NCBI GenBank assembly: GCA_963921425.1
Contig: OY992840.1
Location: 6,450,501 to 6,514,500, forward strand
Direction: 5' to 3'
Length of the DNA stretch: 64,000 bases
From: Dryas octopetala
Taxonomy: Eukaryota; Streptophyta; Magnoliopsida; Rosales; Rosaceae
A program made the translations under genes and the position numbers. The notes beneath the pieces were generated by a model. The model was not told where the DNA came from. It searched no databases and worked only from the letters and a program-made list of their open reading frames with translations. Positions 1 through 10,599 of this stretch are shown in pieces. Each line of letters opens with the position of its first letter. Within the stretch, counting starts at the first letter, position 1.

Positions 1-377
1 TTGAACTTGCCTGTGCTGATAGGGACAATTGAATAGCTTCTCTGTTTCTTAATTCTTAATTTAAGTATAGATGAGTATCATTAGAGAATAGGAAGAGACC
101 TAAGGAAGAAGGCTCCAGCAGCCAAGTAAGAAGTTACCATCACTCCAGAAGCACCGCAGAATGAACATAGACAACAACAGACCACCTAGAATCAAAAAGT
201 CATCCAGGGGGGTGGGCTGTGATGCAATAACTACTGCTTGGTTAGAAAAGAAGTATCCTGTTTGGAAGCTTAAGACAAAGCCCATTTGGTCTAATCTAAC
301 AATAAAGCCTTGTGGGTCTAAAGTGAAATGCCCATGGTAGTGCAAGAATTAGAAAATAATACAAAACTATATAAATA

Positions 378-775
378 TGTCAAAGAGTCTAAGAGTTAAT
401 GTCAAGTGTTGTGAAGAGTCAATGTAATTGTCTTAGAAAGACTCAATGTCTTTAAGTTTTCTAGGAGTCGCCTATTGTTTATGAGTCTTGTATATTTAAT
501 GAGTTTTAATATTTCTATAATGTTTAATGATATTTCTAGGAGTCACTAAGTTTTCTGTCTAACACCTATAAATATGGCTATTTCCTGTAATGCAAATCAG
601 AGTTGGATGAAGAAAAATTAAGTGTTGTTGAAGGCTGGTGCCTTGAGATCTTCTCTCTTCTCCTCCCTATTATTCTCTGTTTCTCTAATTTCTCTAAAAT
701 TGCAGCAACCCTAAAACTTTCCTTTCCCTAAATCTTTTCTAATTCCAAAATTTCTATCTAAAGCCCACCTTGTCT
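378..775 (+). repeat. LTR-like remnant (possible copia solo LTR)
   Basis: The stretch has the layout of a plant LTR on the + strand. A TATA box (TATAAATA, 567-574) is followed by a pyrimidine-rich leader, and at 770-785 there is a degenerate match to the initiator-methionine tRNA primer site (CTGTATCAGG against TGGTATCAGA). No partner LTR, clean ends or target duplication were found, so the boundaries are approximate and a non-LTR origin is possible. Confidence 0.35.
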
Positions 776-814
776 TTAACCTGTATCAGGTTGTTCCCTA
801 ACCCACTCAAAAGG

Positions 815-1008
815 ACAGTGTTTTGCTCCTTACAAACCAATCACATATTGATACATGTTACAAGGAGTTTTTTTTTTTTTTTTTTGTTTTTTCTGGTAAG
901 GAGGAAGTGGTACTTAAGAGAAAAAAAGAAGAAGAAAATAATCAATATGTGTCAACAGTGATTGGCTTGTAAGAAAGAATGGCTCCTTAGAGGTAAGGAG
1001 CCAAGCAT
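815..1008. mobile_element. MITE-like inverted repeat
   Basis: The left arm (about 826-845, CTTACAAACCAATCAC) is repeated inverted on the right (about 958-973, GTGATTGGCTTGTAAG). The right end also carries a short hairpin (GGCTCCTTA / TAAGGAGCC, 980-1002). The interior is T- and A-rich without coding potential. No target duplication was resolved. Confidence 0.4.
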
Positions 1009-1574
1009 TTTTCCAAAAAAAAAAAACTAGTAGAAGAACTAGGACAGAACTAATAAGTCTAAAAAAGGCCTACATCAAATACTAAGGGCACAAGTTTCAT
1101 TAGAAATTTTTTAATGAAAAGCATCTTTAAGTCTAGGCTAGGGAAGTTCCTAATTGAAAGCTTCTATTTCATTTTTTTCATTCTTTGTAATCAAAATAAG
1201 ACTGGGCAGACCACAAAGCTTTCTACATAATGAGAAGTGGAGAGCGAGATGGTGTATTGACTCCTCACTATTGACACAAACACTATTTATGGAAACTTGT
1301 ATTGTCTGGATCTGCCCCTAAATTTTCTTTACCTACTGCCATATGAAAAAAATAAAATACTTTGGAAGGTAGAAAACTATTCATCAAAATGAGGTCTTGC
1401 TAAATAAATACAAGCCGTTTGAATTTCTAACTTGTATATGTCTTCAAATGAGGGAGAAATCAAAATTCATTCTCTCTAGTTCCTAGCCATATAAATTCCT
1501 CAGAAACCTGGGGTATTTAGTATTCAAACCTGTTAGCTTGATATGCACTGTTGGACCGTTCTCTAACAACTTAA

Positions 1575-1700
1575 ACTTTTGGGTTCAGTGGTAACATGGT
1601 ATCACAGTTCTGGTTGCAGGAGGTCCTGGGTTTGAATCCTCTAGTTCCTATTCTCCATTTCTTAGCAGCTGAAGCTTTTAGGGTCCAGTGGTTGTCTAAC
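1575..1700 (+). repeat. tRNA-derived SINE-like fragment
   Basis: An A-box-like block (GGGTTCAGTGG, 1581-1591) and a B-box-like block (GGTTTGAATCC, 1629-1639) lie about 38 bases apart, as in tRNA-derived SINE heads. The arms needed for a real tRNA cloverleaf are not visible. The rest of 1009-2254 shows no recognisable gene and may be intron or intergenic DNA. Confidence 0.35.
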
Positions 1701-2254
1701 ACAACCAACTTACATAGTATACCACCTGAGCAACTATACTGATGCTGATAAATACAAATTAGGGACCAACTTAAGAGATTGGCTACCTGCTGCTGTTACA
1801 ACTTAAAATTGTATTATGAGTTTGTTAAGGATCACCAGTTTGTGTTACTTATTTATGTTTTTTTTTTTCTATAATGTTTTAGTTTATTTGCTACTGTACT
1901 GAAGTAGCAGGACAAGTTTGTAAGGTGATGTTTCTGTTAAGGTCACGAGTTTTCACACTTAAGTGCAAACATGCTCTTATGTGGAAGCACTTGGCATCGT
2001 TTGTTGGTTTTAAATTTTTGTGCCCCTGAAGAGTAGCATGCTATTTTATTGTCTGGAATCTGGATGATTAGTCTGCAGCTACTTGAGGGTGCTTTTCCTG
2101 TTTTAGTTGGGTACGATTTCTATTGAGACTAGTTATAGCAATCAGATTAATATCCTCAATATAATAATCAAATTTCCTTTTTTAAATATGGAATTTATGA
2201 TGCATTTGGAATTGTTCACTATCTGACTTAAGAAATTTTGAATTCTTACGACAG

Positions 2255-2535
2255 AATTACACCGATATGGCGGTGGGCTTGTAGAGGGAGAAGTTAGAGA
2301 TTCTTCTCAAGCCCCTTCTGACAATAAGCAGGGAGGAGTACCTTCAAAAATATCAGCAGATACTGTGGTAGTATCGATCCCTACAGTACCTCTTTCTGAT
2401 ATTTATCACATTGGAGTTCCGTCACAAAGGTCATCTATAGTAAATCAGAGGCCAGGGCAGAGAGCGCATCAGAAATGGAAGGGACCAGACAAAATCAGTA
2501 GGATATATGGCGACTGGATTGATGATGTCGAATAG
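2255..2535 (+). CDS. 3'-terminal exon of an unidentified gene
   Basis: An open frame follows a plausible splice acceptor (TTACGACAG, ending 2254) and runs to TAG at 2533-2535, giving about 93 residues; the first codon is split with the upstream exon. The stretch is hydrophilic and rich in Ser, Pro and Gly. It ends in a distinctive basic then acidic tail (KWKGPDKISRIYGDWIDD), which looks like a conserved C-terminus. The codons are more balanced in base composition than the AT-rich flanks, and the following 300 bases look like a 3' untranslated region ending near a CT microsatellite. I do not recognise the family with certainty and could not identify upstream exons, so the gene either starts outside the window or has long introns here. 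Confidence 0.55.
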
Positions 2536-2878
2536 AATTTGGGATTCCTTTTCTGCAAATGTTGAAAATGCACCACGGTAACTAGAATGTATCCTCCATG
2601 GAATTAGATAGAGAACTAGATCTGTAAGAGATTACGGGATCATGTTGCTGTAACTTTTCTGTTGAAGAAGATTTTGTATGCTTGCTTCAAGCTTTGGTTG
2701 ATGCCGGGGCTTGTTTAAGTCACGGCCGATATGTTTCATCTGCGAAGTTTTGTTGTTACAAATGGAAGTTGAAGCTTGTACCAATCCTTGTTACCATATA
2801 TAACTATGGGATGACCCTCTTTGTACTTAGAGACGACGGTCCTTAGTTTGTACCATTTTGTTTGAATTATCAATTAAA

Positions 2879-2881
<3 letters not shown>

Positions 2882-2920
<39 letters not shown>
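2882..2920. repeat. CT/CA microsatellite
   Basis: About 16 CT units are followed by a short CA tract, just after the probable 3' untranslated region of the gene ending at 2535. Confidence 0.95.
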
Positions 2921-3840
2921 TAATGGTCATGCTGACATGTCATAAGACATTAGGCTTTACAAAAGGTTAGATTCATGTGTGATCAAAGAAAAAGATTTTT
3001 AACTTGAAGGAGAAGATGAGAAAATAATTGATTAGTTATAACTTATAAGGGGACATTTATTATTTTCAATCCTCACAAAAATGGTGGCATTAGTAGGGAT
3101 AAGTTTTCTTTTATGGTTAATTTATTATTTTTTTCTATCTTATTTCAAGTTAGAAGACACCTTCTATCTTCTTTTTTGAATACACATAAATATAGTCATT
3201 TAACATGTCTAATCTAATTTTAGCCACCAAATAAGGGCAAAACGAAGAAAATTAAGAAAAGTAGAATGTAATATGGAAAAGGGTTCTCATTGTGCATCTC
3301 GATCAATTGGATTGTTTGCTGGTAAATCTCAGTGCGAAACTTAAAATGTATTGGCAAATTATTAATTTCATTCATCGCTACCAGATGGGGGTTGTTTTCA
3401 CCATTCCCTGTACGTGGTACTACTTCACTATCGGGCATCATTTGATTTAGCCAATTTGTAGAGCCATAAATATAAGCAGAATTGAAATTCCATTTATAGG
3501 GTGGTAGCTATGCAATTGTGTATTGATAAGAGCATTCACTATGTCAAATTATATTGGTGGCTTGCAATAATAGTGAAGAGAGAGCAATTTGTTGAGCCCA
3601 TCCTTTTTTCACAAGGACTCGCTCAATGACTAGCTATACTTCCTACCAAAGAGGGCAGCAAAGACCCCACAATTCCACAAACCACATGACCCTTTCCAAA
3701 TTAAGCAATGCATGAGTGGTCGCTCCTCAAATTAAACACCAAATGGTGATTGACATTTCCTCCTTGTTTCTCGATCTCTTGCGAAACCCAAGAAACCAAG
3801 TTCCATCATCAAAATATGCACTAAGGTCGGCCGGAAGGCA
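2921..3840. other. intergenic region upstream of the ATL29-like gene
   Basis: AT-rich DNA without a recognisable gene. A TATA-like AAATATAA near 3467 is too far upstream to assign confidently to the gene starting at 3841. The bases just before that ATG are more GC-rich and probably form its promoter and leader. Confidence 0.4.
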
Positions 3841-4689
3841 ATGTTGAGAGGTGGCAGCGCGAACCCGAACTATCCGGCTCCGCAAAATGACCCGTCGCCG
3901 CCAATCACAGTGGTCCTGACCATCCTCCTCCTGGTGTTCTTCTTGATGGGGTTCTTCGCCATCTACTTCTGCCGGTGCATGGTGGAGAACTGCCTGACGT
4001 CATTCCAGAGAAGGCCCTCGGGGGAGCGGGTGGGGCCCACCACTCCGCCCAAGGAGGGCCTGGACCACTCCCTCATCGAATCGTTCCCGACGTTGGTGTA
4101 CGCGAGCGTGAAGGAGTTCCGCATAGACAAGTACGGGCTGGAGTGCGCGATTTGCTTGGTGGAGTTCGAGGACGACAGCATGCTACGCCTCTTGACCGTT
4201 TGCTGCCACGTGTTCCACCAAGAATGCATCGACCTGTGGCTCGAGTCTCACAAGACCTGCCCCTTCTGTCGTCGGAACCTGGAATCGTCGCCGCCGAGCT
4301 TGGCCGAGAAGTCCCCCGTGCTGCCGCATCGCGAGGGCAACGAGTCTATGATGCTCGATCAGGACGCCATCCGGATCGATATTCATGAGGATCAAGTAGT
4401 TGAAGAAAAGGAACATCAAAAAGTGGAAGAAAATGAACGGGAAAGGTTTACGAGGTCGCACTCCACGGGACACTCGATAGTTAGGCGTAGAGAGGAGGAG
4501 GACAGGTATACGCTCAGATTGCCGGACCATGTCAAGATCAAAATTGTCAGAGGGCATAAGTGGACGGGAAGTTGCACCACTTTTCGGGAGTTTTCGCGCC
4601 AACGAGACCATCCTGCTGCTCGTGGCTTTGGAGAGCTCTCTGGCTCCAAGACTACTACTTCTACTCACGCTACTGCTGGAGACATCTAG
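3841..4689 (+). CDS. ATL29: RING-H2 finger E3 ubiquitin ligase, ATL29-like
   Basis: This is an intronless 282-residue protein of the plant ATL family, which are membrane-anchored E3 ubiquitin ligases. The N-terminus is short and Pro-rich. A single hydrophobic membrane segment spans residues 21-44, followed by a Cys/Arg-rich stretch. The ATL 'GLD' motif is at 73-75. The RING-H2 domain has C102, C105, C121, H123, H126, C129, C140 and C143, with the expected 10 residues between the sixth and seventh ligands and Trp133 at the E2-contact position. The context GLECAICL...TCPFCRRNL and the C-terminal layout match my memory of Arabidopsis ATL29. The tail (150-282) is charged and low-complexity. The start is the first ATG ahead of the membrane segment. 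The gene is clearly GC-richer than its flanks. The copia element begins 205 bp after the stop, so it may affect the 3' untranslated region. The ATL family is secure; the exact orthologue is inferred. Confidence 0.93.
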   Translation: MLRGGSANPNYPAPQNDPSPPITVVLTILLLVFFLMGFFAIYFCRCMVENCLTSFQRRPSGERVGPTTPPKEGLDHSLIESFPTLVYASVKEFRIDKYGLECAICLVEFEDDSMLRLLTVCCHVFHQECIDLWLESHKTCPFCRRNLESSPPSLAEKSPVLPHREGNESMMLDQDAIRIDIHEDQVVEEKEHQKVEENERERFTRSHSTGHSIVRRREEEDRYTLRLPDHVKIKIVRGHKWTGSCTTFREFSRQRDHPAARGFGELSGSKTTTSTHATAGDI

Positions 4690-4889
4690 TTTTCTATTTT
4701 TCTTTTATTTAAGATTATTCTATTTTTTGTCTTCAATTTTCTCTTAAATAGGTACGAACACAAAGGTAGCTAGCTAGCTAGCATCTTCTTTTTATTTTTT
4801 TATTTTTTATTTTTCGCAAGGCTCTTAATTTTTAATTTCTTCAATCACAAAACTAAGCTTTGGTAGTTTACACATACGTACTCATTGGA

Positions 4890-4894
4890 TATTA
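4890..4894. repeat. target-site duplication, left copy (TATTA)
   Basis: Five bases identical to 11084-11088 flank the copia element exactly at its TG...CA ends. Confidence 0.93.
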
Positions 4895-5378
4895 TGTAAA
4901 CTATATATATAAAGACATCCAGTTATATACTTGAGACATACATGTATAAGAACACATAAGATCATTACTACCTGCAAGTCCAAACTTACCATTAGATGAG
5001 GAAGACATGGTGGAATCAACAAGCTAGCCTTCTGCTCTCTCTACAACTTGAAGCAATTGATTCTATGGGGCTCAATATTCTGCAGTGTGTATGAGAGCAG
5101 GGACTAGCTCTATTTATAGAGGTTGTCTCGGCAAGTCCTTCCCATAGTAGACTTTGTGCCGAGATACAATCCTGCTCCTCTAAGGTTAAGAGTCCTAGTT
5201 CATATCTAGGTGAAGTCCTAAAACTTCTATAAGTCCCTCATCCCTTAAACTCATTAACATAGCTGTTATATGGGGTGAATCCGGATAGACCATGGAGAGC
5301 TCAATTCCTTTGTTCTTAGACATGATGAGTTGTTTTGTTTCCTAAGTAAATTAGGATTGTCCATAAATAATTCTTACA
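4895..5378 (-). repeat. copia 3' LTR
   Basis: A 484-bp copy apparently identical to 10600-11083. On the minus strand it follows the polypurine tract and is therefore the 3' LTR. It contains a palindromic TATA region (CTCTATTTATAGAG near 5109). Confidence 0.97.
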
Positions 5379-5391
5379 TTCTCCCACTTGG
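5379..5391 (-). promoter_or_regulatory. polypurine tract
   Basis: The minus strand reads AAGTGGGAGAA directly before the 3' LTR, the expected plus-strand primer for reverse transcription. Confidence 0.85.
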
Positions 5392-5940
5392 ACAATACTA
5401 GTTTACTCAACAAGAACATCATAATTTGAACAAAAGATCCTTAGTGATCACGTGAGCTGCACTAAGCCAAAACTTACTTCAAGACTTGGTTAGTTTTTTT
5501 GACCATCAACCTAGAACTACAGAAAAACATATGCTTAACCAAGCATAAGCACTCTGCAATTACTAAGGCTGAAATCAAAACTACATAAGTCACCACAAAG
5601 ATATGATATAATATCTTAAAAGCATTGAACATTGATTATAAAATCTAAAGCCAAAAGTCAAATGCATAGTCCTCTTGAAGTTTTTCGAAAAGAAAACTTA
5701 CTGATGCTTCAGAAATGAAGCTCTTTCACAAGATCAGTTATGTGTTTCTTTAAGCATTGTCAAAAGAAAACTAATGACAGAGTTTAGACTTGATGAGTAT
5801 GAATGGTTTGCTGCAATGATGTTCTGAATGAAAATGATTATCCAAAAACTTATATTAAAAACGAAATCAATCCTGGAAACAAAATGGAAAAAAAAACAAG
5901 TTCATACAAAATTCGAAAGAAAACCAAAAACAGATAAAAA

Positions 5941-8900
5941 CTACTCCCACTGAACTTCAGAATCTAAATTCTCAAGCACTCCCATTTTTGGAACATGATC
6001 TAAGAAAGCTTTCACTGGTAATGCCTTTGTGAAAGGGTCTGCCAGCTGAGCTTTAGTGGGAATATGTAACACTTGTAATTCTTCATTTCGAACTCTTTCT
6101 CTCACCATCAGATACTTTGGTTCTATATGTCTGGAACTTGATGACCTCTTATTATTCTTAGCAAAAAACACAGCAGCACTATTGTCACAAAACAATTTTA
6201 AAGGCCTAGAAATTGAATCCACAATCCCAATTTCCTTGATGAAATTTCTAAGCCAAAGTGCCTGTACAGCAGTTTCATGTAGAGCCACAAACTCTGCCTG
6301 CATGGTGGAGGTTGTTGTAAGGGTCTGCTTAGTGCTCTTCCAAGATATGGCTCCCCCAGCCATCATGAAAATATAACCTGTAGTGGATTTGTAGTCATCA
6401 CTGTCACCAGCAAAATCTGAGTCTCCATACCCTATCAACTCAAGTTTTTCACTTCTCCTGTACACCAGCATATAATTCTTAGTCCTCTGCAGGTATCTCA
6501 ACACCTTTTTCCCTGCAACCCAATGTTGATGACCTGGATTGAGCTGAAACCTACTGAGCATAGAAACTGAATGTGCAAGATCGGGTCTGGTGCATACTTG
6601 TGCATACATGAGACTGCCAACAAGTGAGGCATAAGGTTTAGTCTCCATTGCAGCCTTCTCAATATGATTTTTAGGACACTGACCTTTATGTAGTTTGTCT
6701 CCCTTACTCATTGGAGCCTCCCCTGGTGCACAATTCAGCATTTCAAACCTTTTTAGAACCCTATTAATGTAATTTTTCTGTGAGAGTCCTAAGAGGCCAT
6801 GCTTCCTATCTCTGCAAATTTCAATTCCCAAAACAAAAGAGGCTTCTCCTAAATCTTTCATATCGAAACTGTTTGAAAGAAAAACTTTTGTTTCATTTAA
6901 CAAATTTAAATCACTGCTGGCCAACAGTATGTCATCTACATAAAGTACCAGAAAAATGTACTTGCTCCCACTCACCTTAAAATAGATACATTCATCCAAA
7001 GGATTTTCTATAAAACCATTTGAAACTACAACTGAGTCAAACTTGAGGTACCATTGCCTTGAAGCTTGCTTTAAGCCATAGATTGACTTTTTAAGCTTAC
7101 AAACCATGTGCTCAGTACCTTGCTCAATATAGCCCTCTGGTTGTACCATATAGATCTCTTCCCCTAAATCTTCATTCAAGAATGCTGTCTTAACATCCAT
7201 TTGATGTAACTCCAAATTAAAATGTGCAACTAGGCTCATGATAACTCGAAAAGCATCCTTGGTGGAGACAGGTGAAAATGTGTCTGTGTAATCTATCCCT
7301 TCCTTTTGAGTAAAGCCCTTGGCCACTAATCTGGCTTTATATCTTTCTATTTGGCCATCAGATCCTCTCTTTGTTTTGAAAACCCATTTGCAGCCTATAG
7401 GTTTGCTATTTCCAGGTGGTTCAACTAAGTCCCAAACCCCATTATTAGACATAGACTCCAATTCTGATTCCATAGCTTTTCTCCAATTCTCGGCTTGGTC
7501 ACTGTTGATGGCTTCTTTGAAATTCAATGGATCACATTCCTTCCTAAGGTCTGTTTCTTGTAGATAAACCATGTAATCTTCTGAAATTGCCGATCTTCTT
7601 TCCCTTTGTGACTGCCTTCTAGGTGCTTCTTCTACTTGTTGCTCTACTGGTTGCTCTAAGGGTTGGTGATCTTCAATCTCTGTTGTTACCTGGTTCTGCT
7701 CATCTAAAACAAAAGGTCCTTTATTTTGCCCTGATTCACTATACCTACCGTAGTACTCTCCTCCCCTATCAGATCTCACAACTTTAATTGATTTATCCAG
7801 CTGTTTTTCCACTTCAGTTTTAAATATCTTAAAAACTTCTAAGGCTTTTGATTTTTCTGAGATAAGGTATATGTAACAGTATCTAGAAAAATCATCTATG
7901 AAGGTTATGAAGTACTGATTTCCACATATTGTTTTGGTTGGAAAGGGACCACAAATGTCTGTGTGTATAATTTCTAAGAGTTGTAGGCTTCGGTTTGAGT
8001 TCTTCTTCCTAGAGTTGGTCATTTTGCCTTTTATGCACTCTATACAGATATCAAAATCTGCATAATTCAATTCTGGAAGCATATTTTCTTTTTCTAATTG
8101 TTGCATCCTTTCTTTGGAGATATGTCCTAGTCGTTTGTGCCATAGGAAAGATGAACTTTCCTTAGATCTAGGTCTCTTAATCCCCACTGTATTTTCAATT
8201 AGATAAGTTTCATTAGGCAATTCATACATTAGTTTCCAATATCCATCAATCATTAAGGCTTTACCAACAGAAACTGAATTTAAATAAAAATGAAAGCCAT
8301 CTTTATTTATATTAAAAGTAAAACCAGAAACAATAAGTTTGGAAATCGAAACTAAGTTCCTTCTCATAGAAGGAATGACAAATACATTGTCCAACTCTAA
8401 TATATAACCTGACTCTAGCCTAAACTTAAAAACTCCTATGGCCTTCACAGCTACTTTTACTCCATTGCCAGCATAAACTCTTGCCTCCTCCTCACTTGGT
8501 GTCCTTTTTCTTTCCAAGCCCTGCATAGTATTAGAAATATGTATCGGTGAGCCTGTGTCTATCCACCAAGTGTTCGAAGGAATGGTAACTAAATTGCTAT
8601 CAATACAATGGAAAATATGTTTCTTACCCTTTTTGGCTAGCCAACCCTTATAGTTAGAACAGTTCCTTTTCATATGACCTTCTTTCTTGCAGAAAAAACA
8701 CTTGAAAGGTGTTGTTTGAACTGGCCCTAAGTTGTGAGAGCTGCTAGGTGAGTTATTGGCTTTGGTAGGTTGAGGTTTGTTCTTGGGAATCTGATTGTCC
8801 TTAAAAGCCTTGTTCTTGCCTTTCTTGAACTGGTCTTTGATAACTAAGTTAACAACCACCTCTCCATTCTCCCTTCTGATCCTTTCTTCTTCTTGGACAC

Positions 8901-9555
8901 AAATGGAGATGAGCTCATTCAAACTCCATTTGTCTTTCTGAGTGTTATAAGTAGTCCTCAGTTGTCCATACTGATTTGGCAGTGAGTTCAATGCCATATG
9001 AACCAGAAAGGGATCAGAAATTGCAATTTCCAGGACTTTGAGCTTAGAGGCAATGTCTATAAGCTTCATAATGTGCTCACGCACACTCCCCTGTCCATCA
9101 TATTTAGTAGATGTTAAAGCAGTCATCAAATTCCCAGTTTCTGCTTTTTCAGATTCCTTAAATTTTTCACCAACAGCTTTTAGGAAATCCTTGGCATTTT
9201 CACAAGTATCTATCCCTCCTCTAACAGTATCAGTCATGGCTTTTCTCATAATGAGTAGAGCCATTCTATTAGATTTTTCCCACTTCTCCATCTTTACTTT
9301 CTCTTCAGCTGTACTCTCGGGGGTGATTGGCTTGGGCTTATCCTCTCTCAAAGCTAGATCATACTCAGATAACCCTAGGTAAATCTCTATGTCTTGTTTC
9401 CATTTCTTAAAGTTGGAACCAGTGAGGGTTTCTATCTGAGCAAAATTGGAATTAACTGGCAAACATGAAAAAAAACAAGTGTCTAAGAAACTGATATTGC
9501 AGAAAATATTCATACTTACATAAAAGAAAACAACATACTGTTTATGCAATATCAA
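5941..9555 (-). CDS. copia gag-pol polyprotein with internal deletion in integrase
   Basis: One open frame of 1204 codons. Order of domains: copia-type gag (residues 38-235); CCHC zinc knuckle (C286, C289, H294, C299); protease with D333-T-G; integrase zinc finger (H473, H478, C504, C507); integrase catalytic D533 and D596; reverse transcriptase with YVDD at 872-875; RNase H with D1047, E1088 and D1124. Straight after the second integrase Asp the frame jumps at about residue 615 to the linker that precedes reverse transcriptase. The catalytic Glu expected about 35 residues on, and the rest of integrase, are missing without a frameshift. Intact relatives are about 1300-1400 residues. The first ~37 residues are unlike gag and look like translated intron, so the true start is uncertain. 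The copy probably encodes working protease, reverse transcriptase and RNase H but no integrase. Confidence 0.93.
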   Translation of the reverse strand: MILHKQYVVFFYVSMNIFCNISFLDTCFFSCLPVNSNFAQIETLTGSNFKKWKQDIEIYLGLSEYDLALREDKPKPITPESTAEEKVKMEKWEKSNRMALLIMRKAMTDTVRGGIDTCENAKDFLKAVGEKFKESEKAETGNLMTALTSTKYDGQGSVREHIMKLIDIASKLKVLEIAISDPFLVHMALNSLPNQYGQLRTTYNTQKDKWSLNELISICVQEEERIRRENGEVVVNLVIKDQFKKGKNKAFKDNQIPKNKPQPTKANNSPSSSHNLGPVQTTPFKCFFCKKEGHMKRNCSNYKGWLAKKGKKHIFHCIDSNLVTIPSNTWWIDTGSPIHISNTMQGLERKRTPSEEEARVYAGNGVKVAVKAIGVFKFRLESGYILELDNVFVIPSMRRNLVSISKLIVSGFTFNINKDGFHFYLNSVSVGKALMIDGYWKLMYELPNETYLIENTVGIKRPRSKESSSFLWHKRLGHISKERMQQLEKENMLPELNYADFDICIECIKGKMTNSRKKNSNRSLQLLEIIHTDICGPFPTKTICGNQYFITFIDDFSRYCYIYLISEKSKALEVFKIFKTEVEKQLDKSIKVVRSDRGGEYYGRYSESGQNKGPFVLDEQNQVTTEIEDHQPLEQPVEQQVEEAPRRQSQRERRSAISEDYMVYLQETDLRKECDPLNFKEAINSDQAENWRKAMESELESMSNNGVWDLVEPPGNSKPIGCKWVFKTKRGSDGQIERYKARLVAKGFTQKEGIDYTDTFSPVSTKDAFRVIMSLVAHFNLELHQMDVKTAFLNEDLGEEIYMVQPEGYIEQGTEHMVCKLKKSIYGLKQASRQWYLKFDSVVVSNGFIENPLDECIYFKVSGSKYIFLVLYVDDILLASSDLNLLNETKVFLSNSFDMKDLGEASFVLGIEICRDRKHGLLGLSQKNYINRVLKRFEMLNCAPGEAPMSKGDKLHKGQCPKNHIEKAAMETKPYASLVGSLMYAQVCTRPDLAHSVSMLSRFQLNPGHQHWVAGKKVLRYLQRTKNYMLVYRRSEKLELIGYGDSDFAGDSDDYKSTTGYIFMMAGGAISWKSTKQTLTTTSTMQAEFVALHETAVQALWLRNFIKEIGIVDSISRPLKLFCDNSAAVFFAKNNKRSSSSRHIEPKYLMVRERVRNEELQVLHIPTKAQLADPFTKALPVKAFLDHVPKMGVLENLDSEVQWE

Positions 9556-10176
9556 GCAACACTTTTGAGCAAGATAACTTGATATGTCCTTTATTCATTC
9601 CTTATCATATTACCAGATTACAAGAAAGAACAATTTCTAAGTAGTTCCTACACCTTTGGGCAAGAAAGCAACCACTAAGAGTATCTTTGTGTTTTAACCA
9701 ATCTGTAATATGCTAGTATCAATCCTGAAAGAATAGATCCTTTGGGAAATAAATTCTGTAATTAATTTGATACTACAAGCTTGATCATGTAAACCGTAAT
9801 CCCTAGAAACTTTTAATCAAGTCATATTACTTTGGTAATATTATTTAATATTGGTTTCTGGATTAAGATCAAAGAAAACCTTAAGCAATTGTTCTGGTAT
9901 GCAAAACATAATATGGCAGCGGATTATAACCATTAATACTTGATTGCTTTAGCATGTTTATATACATATAAATAGATATGCCAACACACATAAGCAGCCA
10001 AAATCCCAGAATCGTAAAATATAACATCATACATGACATCGGCATATAATCATAGCAGCATATATATATATATCTCAACCATCCTCAATGGTGGGGCAGC
10101 ATGCTTAAACTGAAATAAAACCTATGTGCATCCCCACGTATGCTCTAAGAAGAGGAAAAAGGAGACGAAAACTTAC
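9456..10176 (-). other. possible intron in the copia leader
   Basis: On the minus strand a donor (CACCAG|GTAAGT, exon end at 10177) and an acceptor after a T-rich tract (TTTGCCAG, exon 2 from 9455) bracket 721 bp between the 5' LTR and the recognisable gag. Splicing would join the leader in phase with the gag codons at residue 34. No in-frame ATG was obvious near the end of exon 1, so a spliced product would need a more distant start. The splice signals are seen; use of the intron is inferred. Confidence 0.4.
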
Positions 10177-10585
10177 CTGGTGCAAAAAGCTCCAGCAGCA
10201 CCAATTAACCAAAAATATTTACAGAACCAAAATCCAAATTGCAGTGATATACAAATTGATCGATTATCAGGGAGATAGAGAATAGTAATCGATTTCTATA
10301 AATTATTGCAGTGAAAATCCTAGCAGCCTAACAATCCAATTCTGTTTTTCCCCTAATTCTTTCTTTTCTCTGATGTATCAAACAAAAACGTGTCTTTTTG
10401 TTTTGAGACTCCTTAAGTTGGGCTTTACTTTATGGGTCATAAAAATTGGGCCTTCTCATAGAACTCAAAAACCTGGTACTTAAAGAAGAAAACAGATACG
10501 AAAAAAATTTCCATGCTTTTGTTTCTTGTTAAGAAAAAACATCAACTAGAAAATCGTTCTTTTGATTCTTAAACATGTATGTGAT

Positions 10586-10597
10586 GCTCTGATACCA
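10586..10597 (-). promoter_or_regulatory. primer-binding site (initiator Met tRNA)
   Basis: The minus strand reads TGGTATCAGAGC, the standard plant copia primer site complementary to the 3' end of initiator methionine tRNA. It lies two bases inside the 5' LTR. Confidence 0.95.
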
Positions 10598-10599
10598 AA

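Noticed and set aside
1575..1700. Possible functional tRNA gene
   Set aside because: A- and B-box-like blocks exist, but paired acceptor and anticodon arms do not; treated as a SINE-like relic.
3220..3441. 73-codon minus-strand frame
   Set aside because: No similarity recognised and no splice or start context; left as non-coding.
3963..4668. Several long frames on both strands overlapping the ATL29-like gene
   Set aside because: They are shadows of a GC-rich real gene; only the +strand frame at 3841 carries the RING-H2 residues and membrane segment.
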